From positions 14,559,736 through 14,623,735 of the forward strand of contig JAVDOI010000016.1 in the NCBI GenBank assembly GCA_032191485.1: a stretch of 64,000 nucleotides of DNA. The letters run 5' to 3'. This DNA is from Leptoclinus maculatus (Eukaryota > Chordata > Actinopteri > Perciformes > Stichaeidae). Under the pieces are notes generated by a model. That model had not been told where the DNA came from and ran no database searches. It was given only the letters and a program-made list of their open reading frames with translations. The position numbers and the translations under genes were made by a program. Positions 49,501-56,734 of the stretch are shown one piece after another (positions within the stretch are counted from its first letter, which is position 1; each line of letters begins with the position of its first letter).

Positions 49501-52500
49501 GGTAAATTTGCCGCCAGTATTACAAACTAATCACAAAGCTTAGCAACAGTAGCTAAAGTTGGAATGGTCAGTTTATGCTAATGCTAAGGTGTATGGGACA
49601 GTTTGTGTGAACTATGCATCATTTAATCACAAGGAATTATTGAAAACCAACTGATGTAACGATAGTGTGACCGATCCCTGGGTGAAATGATATGACGGCT
49701 TGTTAACTGGTGACGGTACCTTTGTCTTGATGGTGTTGCGATAGCGATAGCGATAGCGCTGTGGAGGAGCTGGATCCTCCGCCTCGCAGAGCGCCTGACC
49801 CCTTTCTCTTTTCCATAATGACTTTAAGTAAATGATTTCCACTTAGCCGCTGCCAAGCTGCTGCCCTGCTGCCACAATGGAGATTGATTAGTGTGTGTGT
49901 GTGTGCAAGTGTGTCTTTACTCTTGTAATCTCTACTAATTGTTATTTTATCCTCTCAAGGTCCTTGCATCCCCTTCTTCATACCGACCCACAGTCCCAAA
50001 CAAGTTTAGATACTTCATCAAATTGAAATGTTGACTGCTTTTGATCATGAATCGGGTAGTTTTCATGATAATGTCATGAACTTTTACACCAGCCCTGTTT
50101 GATGATGGGATGATTGCTGTGTCAAAATTCCATACTGCGTACTAATTGTTGACTATCTTCATATAACGGTGTTGCCGTATCTAACAAGTGATGAGTTAAA
50201 GTCCATGTGATGTCAATCAAACTGCAACCGCAGCATGTCACTGCCGATCAACTTCACAAAAAGGACGTTTCATATTTTTCCAATAATTGTGAACAATGTG
50301 TGTAATTGTGCTTTGTGGGACAGAAGTGTGCATCAACAGCACACTCTAAAATTAAAGCTTTATCCCATTTCCACTTCACACTTGAAAAGTGACTGAATGA
50401 AGTACACTCAAAACTGTCAGTACGCAGACTAGAAAATAGTGGATTTTGGAGTGTGCAGTTAATGGATACTATTGTCCCACAATGAATGCAAAACATTAAA
50501 GCAAATTGTGAATGGTTATGAGGCAGAAACAAAAATAGTATTAATTAAATGCGTTTGTTTTTGTCAAAAACATTTTGCTTTCTCTTTGTGACGTTTGTCA
50601 GTTGCACTTTTATTTAAGTCTAAAAGTTGCATATATTGTATTTCAACTTCCTGTTGGTATAAAAAGTTGATTCCTGATTACTTTTATACTAACTACTTAA
50701 ACAATAGGCCAACAATACTATAAAGTAGGGCTGCCTCTTCTTTGTCGATTAGTTGACTAATCAGGGGTTTTTTTTCCGTCTTAGGTCAATTAAGATCTCT
50801 ATAGTCAATCGTTCTTTCAGCTTTTTTCACTGACAAGAAACTCATGAGCACGTCTGTTGTAAACACAAGATTTAAGTCGCGCTTTTGTGCGATTCTTTGT
50901 GGAGAAACTCAATTTCCCAGATCTGTTGATTAAATCAAACTAATCGATTAGTCAACAAAATCACGAGTGTTCGTGTTAGAATTTGTTATTTCGAGGACGG
51001 CCCTACTTTAAACTAATACAGTGAGTATTCTGTGGACAATAAGTATGTCGTATGGAACAGAAAACAAATGCAGGTGGTGATCAGACTTCAGGAAGAACCT
51101 TGGGAAAACAAAAAAGAAAGCAAAAGTGTTTTCTAGTCTGCATACTTACTTTGTAGAATATCCTTAACTTTGTCCCTTTTCCAGTGTGGAGACACTACAT
51201 CCTCCAAACCTGCTTTGAATTAGTATTAGTGTGTAGTACAGATCTGGGACACAGCTACAGGCAGTAACGCCTCCTCACGTCACTGCACTTATTTGTAAAT
51301 GACCTGGCAGACGGTCTTGGAAACTGATTTGTAAGTGTGGACCCAGTAATTTACTAACGAGGCATCGGTGATAACAAAGACACTAGTTAATCACAAGATA
51401 GACAATTTACTTTTGAGTTTGAAATGAATTCAGCTACTTTATTGTTTTTGTACAAGCAATTGTGACCTTGAGAGTAATACCAGTGGAATATAATTGCTTT
51501 GCATCGCCTCTGACATCACCCATGGGAACATGCACAATTACCTGCGGTCTCTCACTCATTATTGCTTAAATAACCGCACCAGCGCATACATACGAGTCGG
51601 AATATTGAATTTCTAAACAATCTGTTCATGCTCCCGCAGTCTGCTTTGTTTACCTTTGTCGTAATAACATAAGCACTAATGTGCATCAGGAATAAACACG
51701 CCAATACATTCTATTCGACAAATTGGCATGTTGTTGAAATCTCATTTCAGATGTTTTCTTGTTTGTTAACAGCAGATGTAGCAGAGAAAGTCATTTGTAT
51801 CGTGTTGATCACCTCCGGGAGCAAAATAGCATCTTTATAATAGTAGTTTAAAAGGTTTGTGTGCTCAAGGATGTTTTTCAACGGTGTCATTCTGCAGTGT
51901 CTTCTATCCTGTGAATGTATTGACTTTACCAACGCTGACTGGAGGCTGTAAAAGTATAGAATCAATCAGCTGCACAAACAGGTGCTCTTATCTGCTATAG
52001 AAGCTCCTAACCTTCACAAACAAACAGCTCAGTCAATCTATAAGTTGACTGTCTCGCTTCTTGGTATAGGAGGACAGAGATCTCAGAGACACTTAAAGTG
52101 ACGCCTGAGGACAGACATGTGTCACTGATTGTTCATTTAAATGCCTCACACACAAAAGCATGATGTTAAACCGTTTGTCCAGTGAGCTGTTCTCCCTTTA
52201 AGTCATACTGAAGTCCTTAATTGCATCAGGGGAGACTTGTTCAAATCGTCGTGCCTCGAGCCTTTTGTTGTTGTTCATTTCTTTTTGGGGTGTTACGTCA
52301 TTCGGAGAAGAAGTGCTATTCCGGGACAGAGACCAGAGACGCGACTCTCCAGTCAATGTTTCGACACCTCTGAGCTGCAGGGAGTTGATATTTTCTACCT
52401 GCAGCTACGAGTCAGATTAGACTTTGTACGTGTTGTTTGACGAGAACACTGGGTCCGTGCGTGCGTGTCTCTACGCTTGATAAGTGTGAAGAAACTAGGA

Positions 52501-55500
52501 CACGATGTCTGCAAAGCGGCCCGTTCTAATTATGGCCAGCTCTGCTCTCCCCCCTGACATTTCCACCAGCATCCTCAGGTGGTGTGCAGACACACCACCC
52601 CCGTGGTGTGCATTGTGTACATTATGACCTTGACGCCTTAGCAAACAGAAATTTTGGCAGCCTCGTATCTTTTGTCTGCCCGGCTTTTCTCCACTTCAGA
52701 CTTGTGTCTGGTTGAAACAGTGTCAGGATTTTAGTGTCAAACAGATGAAATGAGTCTTGGAACACTGTGAAAAGCTCTGTGTTAAGCTCTGACTCACGGT
52801 TATAAGAGCACATACGCAATTTAACATTATTAAATTGATGAAAGAGAAAATGGTAAAATCAATTGATCTTCTTTTACATTGTTAAACATAGAGTTAATTA
52901 TAAGCACAAGTATGTCATGGTTTTGATCCGGTTCTGAAAAGTGAAGCCAGTGCTGAAGTGCCTTAAAACTGCATTCTTACTAACGGCCAGCAGGGGGCGA
53001 CTCCTCTGGTTGCAAAAGTAAGTCGAGCCCTCAAAACAGTAGTCCACAAACCACAAACCAACGAGGATGTCACGGTGACTATCTCGACTTAACTACAGTC
53101 TATAGTTTTGATTACTTTAATACGAGATATTACAAGACAAAGGATGTGGATCTTTGTTCTGTGTAGTTATGAGGAATAATGAACAATAAGAAACAGAAAC
53201 AAAGTTTGCATTACTAAAGGGAAGTGTGAAATTTGTATGACGCGGGTGTTTACCAGGCAGAGAGGGGCTACTGAAACACTTTCCAGTTGCATAATGGGAA
53301 ATGTAGGATCCAGTGTTTTCCATACCAGAGAGTTGAAAAGGTTATACATTGTTGCATTTTAGTTCTGGTCCGGTTCCTGTCCAAACTGACCTTTTAGACA
53401 CGAACCAGGGGAGTAAACATGACGTGTGACTGAAAAGTAACTTGTTGATTGGACAGTTCTGGCGATTGGCATCCTACATCATCAGGACCCATGTGGGGAA
53501 ATCAAATTCTGCTGACTGACAGAAGTTTATGTTGCACTTTAATGCCTCTGATGTGTATGTTTACATCTCGTGTCACAAAGCACTAACAAAGAAATTATGA
53601 GCATTATTAGTATTATTAGACTGCAAATCGGCTGCATGTTATGAATAATGACTAACAGGTAGAGACAGGACTGAACAAAAGCACCTTTGTGTGCTCTCAG
53701 ATGACTGGTGCCAACGTCGGAGAGTGCACAGACACAGGCTTCTTAGCCTACTGTGGTATCGCTGTCACACACTTTTTAATGGACCTAATGAACTAACAAA
53801 GCACAACAGTTTAAACAGCTTCTGACCTATTAATTATACCCGCACTGACATGCATACGTTATATACGTTATGCATACGTTATATACGTTACATGGCCAAA
53901 TGCAGACCAATTATAAGATCACTAAAATGAACAGAATTCATTCGTAGTTTGGCTTTTGATATCACGCTGCAATTGTTTGCTTTCTGACCACAAACAAACC
54001 GCACTACAGTCTATAATTGAAACAGACCAAGAAGCACTTTGTCAGACGGTCTCGGTTTGAAGTCAGGATATCTCTGCTTCAATTTTGACCACTCTTTTAA
54101 ATCTGTCTCTTGTAAATTGCTGGTGTTCCCCTTTAAAGGGTCCACCTACAGCTTCATTTTCTTTCAACCAATTTTGCCAAATGACTCCAGACTCCTCAGT
54201 ATTCTACTACTACAACCCCCCATGATTTTCCTTTTTCCTTTTAGGTTGCTTGTTGTTATTGTCAGACAGACTTGTGTTTATTCCTTTTCAATATCAGACC
54301 CATATATATTTGAACCATTGCAGCTTCAATTGTTGCTTCAATCATCCCTTTCTTTTCCTAACCACCATTTGATTCCTTTTCCTTGCCAGGATGGGTGCAG
54401 CGAGGCTGCAGACCTGACGGAGCGCTGCGAGCTGATCAGTGACAGGCTATTGACCTTGGAAGATGAATTGCAGACGGCCATACTGAACCGGGATCGGGCC
54501 CTCACCCATATCCTTTCACTGCTCTCTAAATATACATACATCATCTAAACTGACTGCATGCTATCTGTGTGTGTGTGTGTGTGTGTTTCTGTCTCTGTCC
54601 ATCCATCTTAAGGACCTAGTTTCCTCGAGGCCTTCCAACTCTCAAAAGTACACAGCCAAACTACCTTTAGGCGCCCTGATGTTCTGTGACTTTACCTTTT
54701 GAGGGAAGATCAACCTGTCTTATTTGACATTATGGGTCCATTCAGGGAGGGAATTGAAGATAAACTGGGATCAGAGGATCTTTCTTGACAGGCTGGACAT
54801 GCCAACTGGAAAATGAAATAATAAAAGTCCACGCGAGGTTATTAGAGGGCACTTGATGTGGGCTGCCAGTCACCACGGGCTGAGATTAAAGTCGGCGAAC
54901 ATGAGCAGCGCCTCGACAGATAGAGGAATGTCACTGTAATGACTCTGCTCCCGTCATATCTTAACGTCCGTCCTCATGCTGACCCTCCCTCTCTCCCCTC
55001 CCCTCCTCCTTGCTGGATCTGGCTTGGAGGAAATTACAATATCCAGGATAATGACTCAAATGAAACCGTTGAAGCTGATTACAGGTCACAATACATAATT
55101 TTCCGCGCTAATTAGAAAGCTGATTGGAAATAGATTGGTGTGTTTTTCTCGCTCAACTTTTCCCCTCTACACTGTGGGCTTATTAAGACAGATAGAAGAG
55201 GTGATATTTTAACACCGAGATGAGGAAAGATTTGCCATCTAGCCCACCGTTTTTTTTTTTTAAATCTTTTTTTAAATTTTGTGTCACGTCTCATTTCTCT
55301 TCTTTCCAAACGGGCTGCCAGAAATACTTTCCTAGTCTGATGAAGATATCCGTTTCATTTTAGGATCTCTAGAAGCTGTGCGTTACGCAGTGCGTCCTTC
55401 ACTCTCTGTTAAAGTGTGGCCAGACTTTTTTCACATCTGATTAGAGATTCTCGTCCCCCCGCTGTGCTGTCAGAGGTCAGTACGGGCTCCTCATCTGTTT

Positions 55501-56734
55501 GCATGATATCAGTGCAGCCCGGCAGTCGGAGACAGACAGATGAGTCTGCTTCTCTCCACCTCTCTGTTTCCGCGTCCTTACATGCCATTCATCTCAGTCT
55601 TTGGAAGTCAATGCACTCGTGCAAATTCACCGTGGACACTAGAGGACACGGACGATGAGGGGACAATATTGCTGTTGGGTTGCAGAAATGGATCCGAGAC
55701 TGAACTTGGGATGATGCTGCTGTTGCCATAGTGACAGGAAGATCAAACCTCCAGTCTCTAAGGGTCTTAATTGAGTCCCTTCTCTCGATACGAGGCGGTG
55801 GATGGACAACCACAGAGACTGGAATTTAGAAAACAAAAAGATGACTAGGCAAAACTCTGTCAATGGTTTTAAAGGTCTACAACATGATTCTGAACTTCAT
55901 CATCCTATTTGGACCATGTTGCCTTAAAAGTGTTGCGAACTGTGTACAGTTTTTATGAAAAGCTCTTTAACGGCTGGTTAATTATTAATGAGGACAATCT
56001 GTGTCCATTCAGACAGTAAAACGAGCCATCAGGCCCCTTCTGTCATCAGAGCCATCCCTTTGATTTGCCACTTAAGATGGACACTCGCACGATTAATTTG
56101 GGTTTCTAAGCAGGTTAAACAATCCCCCCCCCCCCCAACTGATGACAGCCTCTATCCGGTTTCATTGATGGTTTATGAATAATTTAGTTGGGCAGTGTGT
56201 TTGCTTGGGTCCCCACACCGTCACCAAGCTCCACAGACGAGATGAGCTCATGAATAGTGAATTGGATGGGGTTAAATTGGGTATGACTTGATGATCTGTC
56301 CCAGTAATCCGTTCGGTGGCCAAATTGGAGATTGATGACTTCGTCAGGTTGTGGCTGTCCTCTGCCATTACCGTTAACCATCGCCGGCCACAAGTGTCAC
56401 ATTAGCCCCGATATTCGTCTGCTGGCATGCTTTTTTATTTACATGTTAATGTGATTCTCCGTTTGTGTCTGTAGCATCAGATTGTTCCTTAACGCACGCT
56501 GCACAGTCGTTGGAAAAGGAGGTTCAGGAAGTAAAAGCCACTTTACAAACCATGCTCGCACAGCTCGAAGAGGAAGAAGAGGAGGAAGAGGAAGTGAACG
56601 GGTTACAAGATGACGACCTCATGAAGAACGGGACTGAGGAAGAAGAAGAAGAAGAAGAAGAAGAAGAAGAAGAAGAAGAAGAAGAGGAGGAGGAGGAGGA
56701 GGACCAGTACTTTAGTGACAGCTGGGGCATTTGA
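19017..56734 (+). CDS. disc1: disc1 gene: disrupted in schizophrenia 1 protein, 14 coding exons
   Basis: DISC1 is a scaffold at the centrosome, mitochondria and synapse. It binds NDE1/NDEL1-LIS1, PDE4, GSK3B, kendrin/PCM1 and ATF4, and influences neuronal migration, neurite growth and Wnt signalling. Exons: 19017-19086, 22502-23403, 23993-24062, 25528-25684, 27702-27798, 27982-28214, 31183-31237, 32986-33088, 33268-33456, 40626-40686, 46476-46722, 48727-48771, 54390-54507 and 56505-56734. All phases agree and total 858 codons plus TGA (human 854). Residues 1-324 form the disordered, Ser-rich head with the conserved RRPGYMR and SSFSFIRQSL motifs. Residues 325-800 are mostly coiled coil with the UVR-like repeats known for this family. 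The C-terminal helix (about 757-800) corresponds to the human NDEL1/ATF4-binding region. The last residues form an acidic tail unlike the human end. Exon 1 and the exact extent of exon 12 are the least certain parts. Confidence 0.95.
20615..20680. repeat. (CA)n microsatellite
   Basis: A nearly pure CA run, with two interrupting cagacacaca units at its right end. Confidence 0.95.
21846..22000 (+). repeat. Teleost interspersed repeat (TAAAGCTGCACTAATCAATA family), copy 1
   Basis: It begins tttaaagctgcactaatcaata, and a related copy at 62286 begins taaagctgcaccaatcgata. I recognise the family from percomorph genomes but cannot name it. The right boundary is approximate. Confidence 0.5.
22502..23403 (+). 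CDS. disc1: disc1 exon 2, large disordered head exon
   Basis: Acceptor is tgcatcgacag and donor is AAG|gtgggc. The exon encodes residues 24-324, including ARKRFHRRPGYMR (about 35-47), a run of 11 Glu from a GGA repeat (about 61-71), and EDSFNSSFSFIRQSLNSS (about 158-175). Its end, SGYESATPASDHGWDNLVKK and YEGVLQDCLQNNR, aligns with the mammalian SWDTLLRKWEPVLRDCL-type close of exon 2. An ATG at 22567 lies inside the conserved motif, so the true start is upstream. Confidence 0.95.
23404..23992 (+). other. disc1: disc1 intron 2
   Basis: It contains the repeat described at 23480-23630. Otherwise nothing was recognised. Confidence 0.5.
23480..23630 (+). repeat. Teleost repeat (GGAATACTTTGACATATTGGG family), copy 1
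   Basis: It reads aaaggaatactttgacatat and continues with ttgggaaacac, then inner tcatctaactctcggcaag and a closing tttcccaaaatgtcagac. A second, reverse-oriented copy with the characteristic taagctaagctaagctt part lies at 30515-30685. The ends of this copy look like imperfect inverted repeats (tgacatattgggaaacac / gtgtttcccaaaatgtca), which fits a folded-back internally deleted copy. Confidence 0.6.
23993..24062 (+). CDS. disc1: disc1 exon 3
   Basis: Acceptor ctgcctttcag, donor GCAG|gtgagc. The exon encodes IESMMLKLQRLQQKAVLDDD and YDA, the start of the coiled-coil part, with the conserved DDYD-x-A before the junction. It leaves in phase 1. Confidence 0.92.
24063..25527 (+). other. disc1: disc1 intron 3
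   Basis: AT-rich non-coding sequence. A (TG)n run at 25482-25520 ends directly at the splice acceptor. Confidence 0.5.
25482..25521. repeat. (TG)n microsatellite next to disc1 exon 4 acceptor
   Basis: About 19 TG units followed by tttcag and the exon. The microsatellite takes the place of the normal pyrimidine tract. Confidence 0.95.
25528..25684 (+). CDS. disc1: disc1 exon 4
   Basis: The exon encodes AERFGKKLEELCRERGALKL, then GLPSRQPSVALFLERL and a following helix. The LPSRQP motif matches mammalian DISC1. The acceptor ttttcag stands directly behind a (TG)n tract. Donor CAG|gtcagt, phase 2. Confidence 0.94.
25685..27701 (+). other. disc1: disc1 intron 4
   Basis: It holds the repeat at 26490-26650. 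No coding sequence is supported in the remainder, which is AT-rich. Confidence 0.45.
26490..26650 (+). repeat. Teleost repeat fragment (GGAAGTCCATGAAAAAATG family)
   Basis: The string ggaagtccatgaaaaaatg, then cacttgatttattattacct and a following tttatgctctcat with gaccatgatgctcattta, is the middle of an abundant percomorph repeat known to me from genome sequences. A piece of what I take to be the same family (ggccagcagggggcgactcc) occurs at 52985-53060. Boundaries are approximate. Confidence 0.5.
27702..27798 (+). CDS. disc1: disc1 exon 5
   Basis: Acceptor ggttgtcag, donor GAG|gtaaat. The exon encodes ETVEPDARERSDSLQGPLQR and RDRLIQEKRLME. The DSL...RRD-x-LIQEK pattern matches the mammalian DSLHVSITRRDWLLQEK segment. 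It leaves in phase 0. Confidence 0.92.
27982..28214 (+). CDS. disc1: disc1 exon 6
   Basis: After a 183-base intron, it encodes EEMEELQRRLTELKDRSRCL, EQQIQREEQQVEAEE and SVAQLRDMSRTLQDLVTSEN. This aligns with the mammalian L-x-QLQEVSKALQDTL-x-SA segment. Donor CAG|gtgggc, phase 2. Confidence 0.94.
28215..31182 (+). other. disc1: disc1 intron 6
   Basis: It contains a reverse-oriented teleost repeat at 30515-30685. The rest is AT-rich with nothing recognised, and the small open frames there lack conserved features. Confidence 0.45.
30515..30685 (-). repeat. Teleost repeat (same family as 23480), copy 2
   Basis: On the minus strand it reads tttgggaaatgcgcttattt, gctgagagttagataaaaag and further on aagctaaagccagctgcca and aagcttagcttagctt. 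This is a well-known layout of a frequent percomorph interspersed repeat. Confidence 0.65.
31183..31237 (+). CDS. disc1: disc1 exon 7 (55 bp)
   Basis: A strong acceptor (a long T-run then gcag) precedes LQEQERALNLSIKEATAK, matching mammalian LQERIKSLNLSLKEITTK. Donor AAA|gtaagc, phase 0. Confidence 0.93.
31679..31707. repeat. (TG)n microsatellite
   Basis: About 14 uninterrupted TG units. Confidence 0.92.
32928..32965. repeat. Poly-C run plus CTC triplets near disc1 exon 8 acceptor
   Basis: About 19 C followed by ctcctcctcctcag, 20-60 bases upstream of exon 8. The embedded cag at 32959 is a possible competing acceptor. Confidence 0.85.
32986..33088 (+). CDS. disc1: disc1 exon 8
   Basis: It encodes VVMSQRLGSSLRRKVSETET and QLLALHEAKLAAIS, aligned with mammalian VCMSEKFCSTLRKKVNDIET and QLPALLEAKMHAIS. 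The acceptor cttttccccag follows a C-run and CTC repeat at 32928-32965. It leaves in phase 1. Confidence 0.95.
33268..33456 (+). CDS. disc1: disc1 exon 9
   Basis: It encodes GNDFGSAKELRAEMKAVYLE, DRLDALAKRLHSLSSGSS, then ELGRMKEQRQQLREELEQRE and AQH. It matches the mammalian GNHFWTAKDLTEEIRSL...LVLSSRNVKKLGSVKEDYNRLRREVEHQE region, part of the UVR-like repeat area. It leaves in phase 1. Confidence 0.95.
34259..34295. repeat. (TG)n microsatellite
   Basis: About 18 TG units, uninterrupted. Confidence 0.92.
36560..36905 (-). repeat. Teleost repeat with TTAGCATGCTAACA core
   Basis: It contains ttagcatgctaaca twice, the phrase ggtttatgaccaagtagctg and ctcagctgtactttgtgttt. These mark a very abundant percomorph repeat that I know from sequence but cannot name. 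The usual orientation is opposite for part of it, so the strand is nominal. Confidence 0.6.
39265..39510 (+). mobile_element. hAT transposase remnant with BED-like zinc finger
   Basis: The + frame reads CEDNIKLAICHNCKFKISGG, then GTTSKTANRHLLQCN. C-x2-C followed by the GGTT turn and H-x3-C is the BED finger pattern of hAT transposases and their ZBED descendants. Only this finger is recognisable, and the frame runs to a stop at 39696 without other transposase blocks. A short piece of the 23480 repeat family (ttttgggaaatacgtttatt) lies directly before it. Confidence 0.5.
40464..40504. repeat. (TA)n microsatellite
   Basis: About 20 TA units, 120 bases upstream of disc1 exon 10. Confidence 0.95.
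40626..40686 (+). CDS. disc1: disc1 exon 10 (61 bp)
   Basis: After a 7.2 kb intron, acceptor ctccgtatag precedes ESRLKENTTKYIKTLEDRLH, almost the mammalian ETSVKENTMKYMETLKNKL. Donor CAG|gtaaga, phase 2. Confidence 0.94.
40687..46475 (+). other. disc1: disc1 intron 10 (5.8 kb)
   Basis: No exon was found. It contains a near-palindromic tatatacagtatatactgtatata (about 41755), a common fish repeat piece tggatcctacaattcccataatgcaac (about 41832), GGA triplets at 42583-42615 and a G-run at about 43305. Confidence 0.45.
42583..42615. repeat. (GGA)n repeat
   Basis: About 10 GGA triplets, non-coding, in disc1 intron 10. Confidence 0.85.
46476..46722 (+). CDS. disc1: disc1 exon 11
   Basis: Acceptor cgtccctacag. 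It starts CGCPGLERIWEADLEACHLF, matching mammalian CKCPLLGKVWEADLEACRLL. The rest (TPSCSGGDIEDPP, a short Ala run, EEEDCAMLTALGGRW) is Pro/acidic-rich and poorly conserved, as in mammals. Donor AAG|gtaatg, phase 0. Confidence 0.93.
46723..48726 (+). other. disc1: disc1 intron 11
   Basis: It contains a TG run at 47049-47076 and a 19-base C-run at 48477-48495, 230 bases before exon 12. Nothing else was recognised. Confidence 0.5.
48727..48771 (+). CDS. disc1: disc1 exon 12 (45-bp microexon)
   Basis: Acceptor tttgttgcag precedes KLEEFLFCMEENPPE, which corresponds to mammalian KVLEEWKTHLIP-type sequence. The donor GAG|gttggt is weaker than the others. It is phase 0 on both sides, so skipping it would keep the frame. 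Confidence 0.78.
50721..51010. mobile_element. Short non-autonomous DNA transposon (MITE) with TAAAGTAGGGC ends
   Basis: It starts taaagtagggctgcctc and ends gaggacggccctacttta, giving imperfect terminal inverted repeats of about 17 bp. Just inside are tcgattagttgactaatc and aatcgattagtcaac, the GATTAGTCGACTAATC signature of a common fish hAT-like MITE. There is no coding sequence, and no clean target duplication was seen at these ends. Confidence 0.75.
51126..51853. repeat. 728-bp duplicated block, copy B
   Basis: Same orientation and same sequence as 7729-8456. It sits inside disc1 intron 12, 115 bases after the MITE at 50721-51010, and includes no exon. Confidence 0.9.
52970..53100 (+). 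repeat. Teleost repeat fragment (CAGCAGGGGGCGACTCC family)
   Basis: The string ggccagcagggggcgactcc, then tctggttgcaaaa, later gaggatgtcacggtgac, is the start and end of a frequent percomorph repeat whose middle is present at 26490. It looks internally deleted. Confidence 0.5.
53854..53893. repeat. Tandem 20-mer GCATACGTTATATACGTTAT, two copies
   Basis: Two adjacent copies, themselves built of acgttat half units. Short and directly visible. Confidence 0.8.
54390..54507 (+). CDS. disc1: disc1 exon 13, with AT-AC donor
   Basis: Acceptor ccttgccag precedes DGCSEAADLTERCELISDRL and LTLEDELQTAILNRDRALT. It matches mammalian AELGEKCEDIGKKLLYLEDQLHTAI. No usable GT follows. Instead the exon stops before ATATCCTTT, the U12 AT-AC donor consensus. 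Reading on without splicing gives an unconserved 12-codon extension to a stop at 54548. Confidence 0.92.
54508..56504 (+). other. disc1: disc1 intron 13: U12-type AT-AC intron
   Basis: The intron starts ATATCCTTT (54508-54516), a perfect U12 AT-AC donor. TTCCTTAAC (56485-56493) is a perfect U12 branch-point consensus, with the branch A about 12 bases before the intron end ...GCAC (56504). Splicing C|AG restores a Gln codon and the sequence LTQSLEKE, matching mammalian LIQSLRRE. The minor spliceosome (U11/U12, U4atac/U6atac) would be needed. The intron interior holds C-runs (about 56126) and a stretch with homeodomain-like TAATTA sites at about 55105-55140, but no gene. Confidence 0.9.
56505..56734 (+). 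CDS. disc1: disc1 exon 14 (terminal, acidic tail)
   Basis: It encodes SLEKEVQEVKATLQTMLAQL, aligned with mammalian SLRRELQMVKETLQAMILQL, part of the NDEL1/ATF4-binding helix. An acidic end follows: a first Glu run, VNGLQDDDLMKNGT, then 22 Glu codons in a row (56636-56701) and DQYFSDSWGI before TGA. The tail replaces the Ala-rich mammalian end and is coded by a GAA/GAG microsatellite. Confidence 0.93.
56636..56701. repeat. Coding GAA/GAG microsatellite (22 codons) in disc1
   Basis: An unbroken trinucleotide run, GAA in the first part and GAG at the end, stays in frame as polyglutamate. Length variation between individuals is likely for such a run. Confidence 0.95.

Larger units (their letters stand above)
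48772..54389 (+). other. disc1: disc1 intron 12 (5.6 kb)
   Basis: It contains the inverted-end element at 50721-51010, copy B of the 728-bp duplication, a teleost repeat fragment near 53000, and a doubled 20-mer at 53854-53893. No exon was recognised. Confidence 0.5.

Noticed and set aside
54508..54548. Reading exon 13 through to the in-frame TAA as the normal disc1 end
   Set aside because: The 12-codon extension is unconserved, while the AT-AC splice gives the conserved helix and matches the mammalian protein. It may exist as an intron-retention form.
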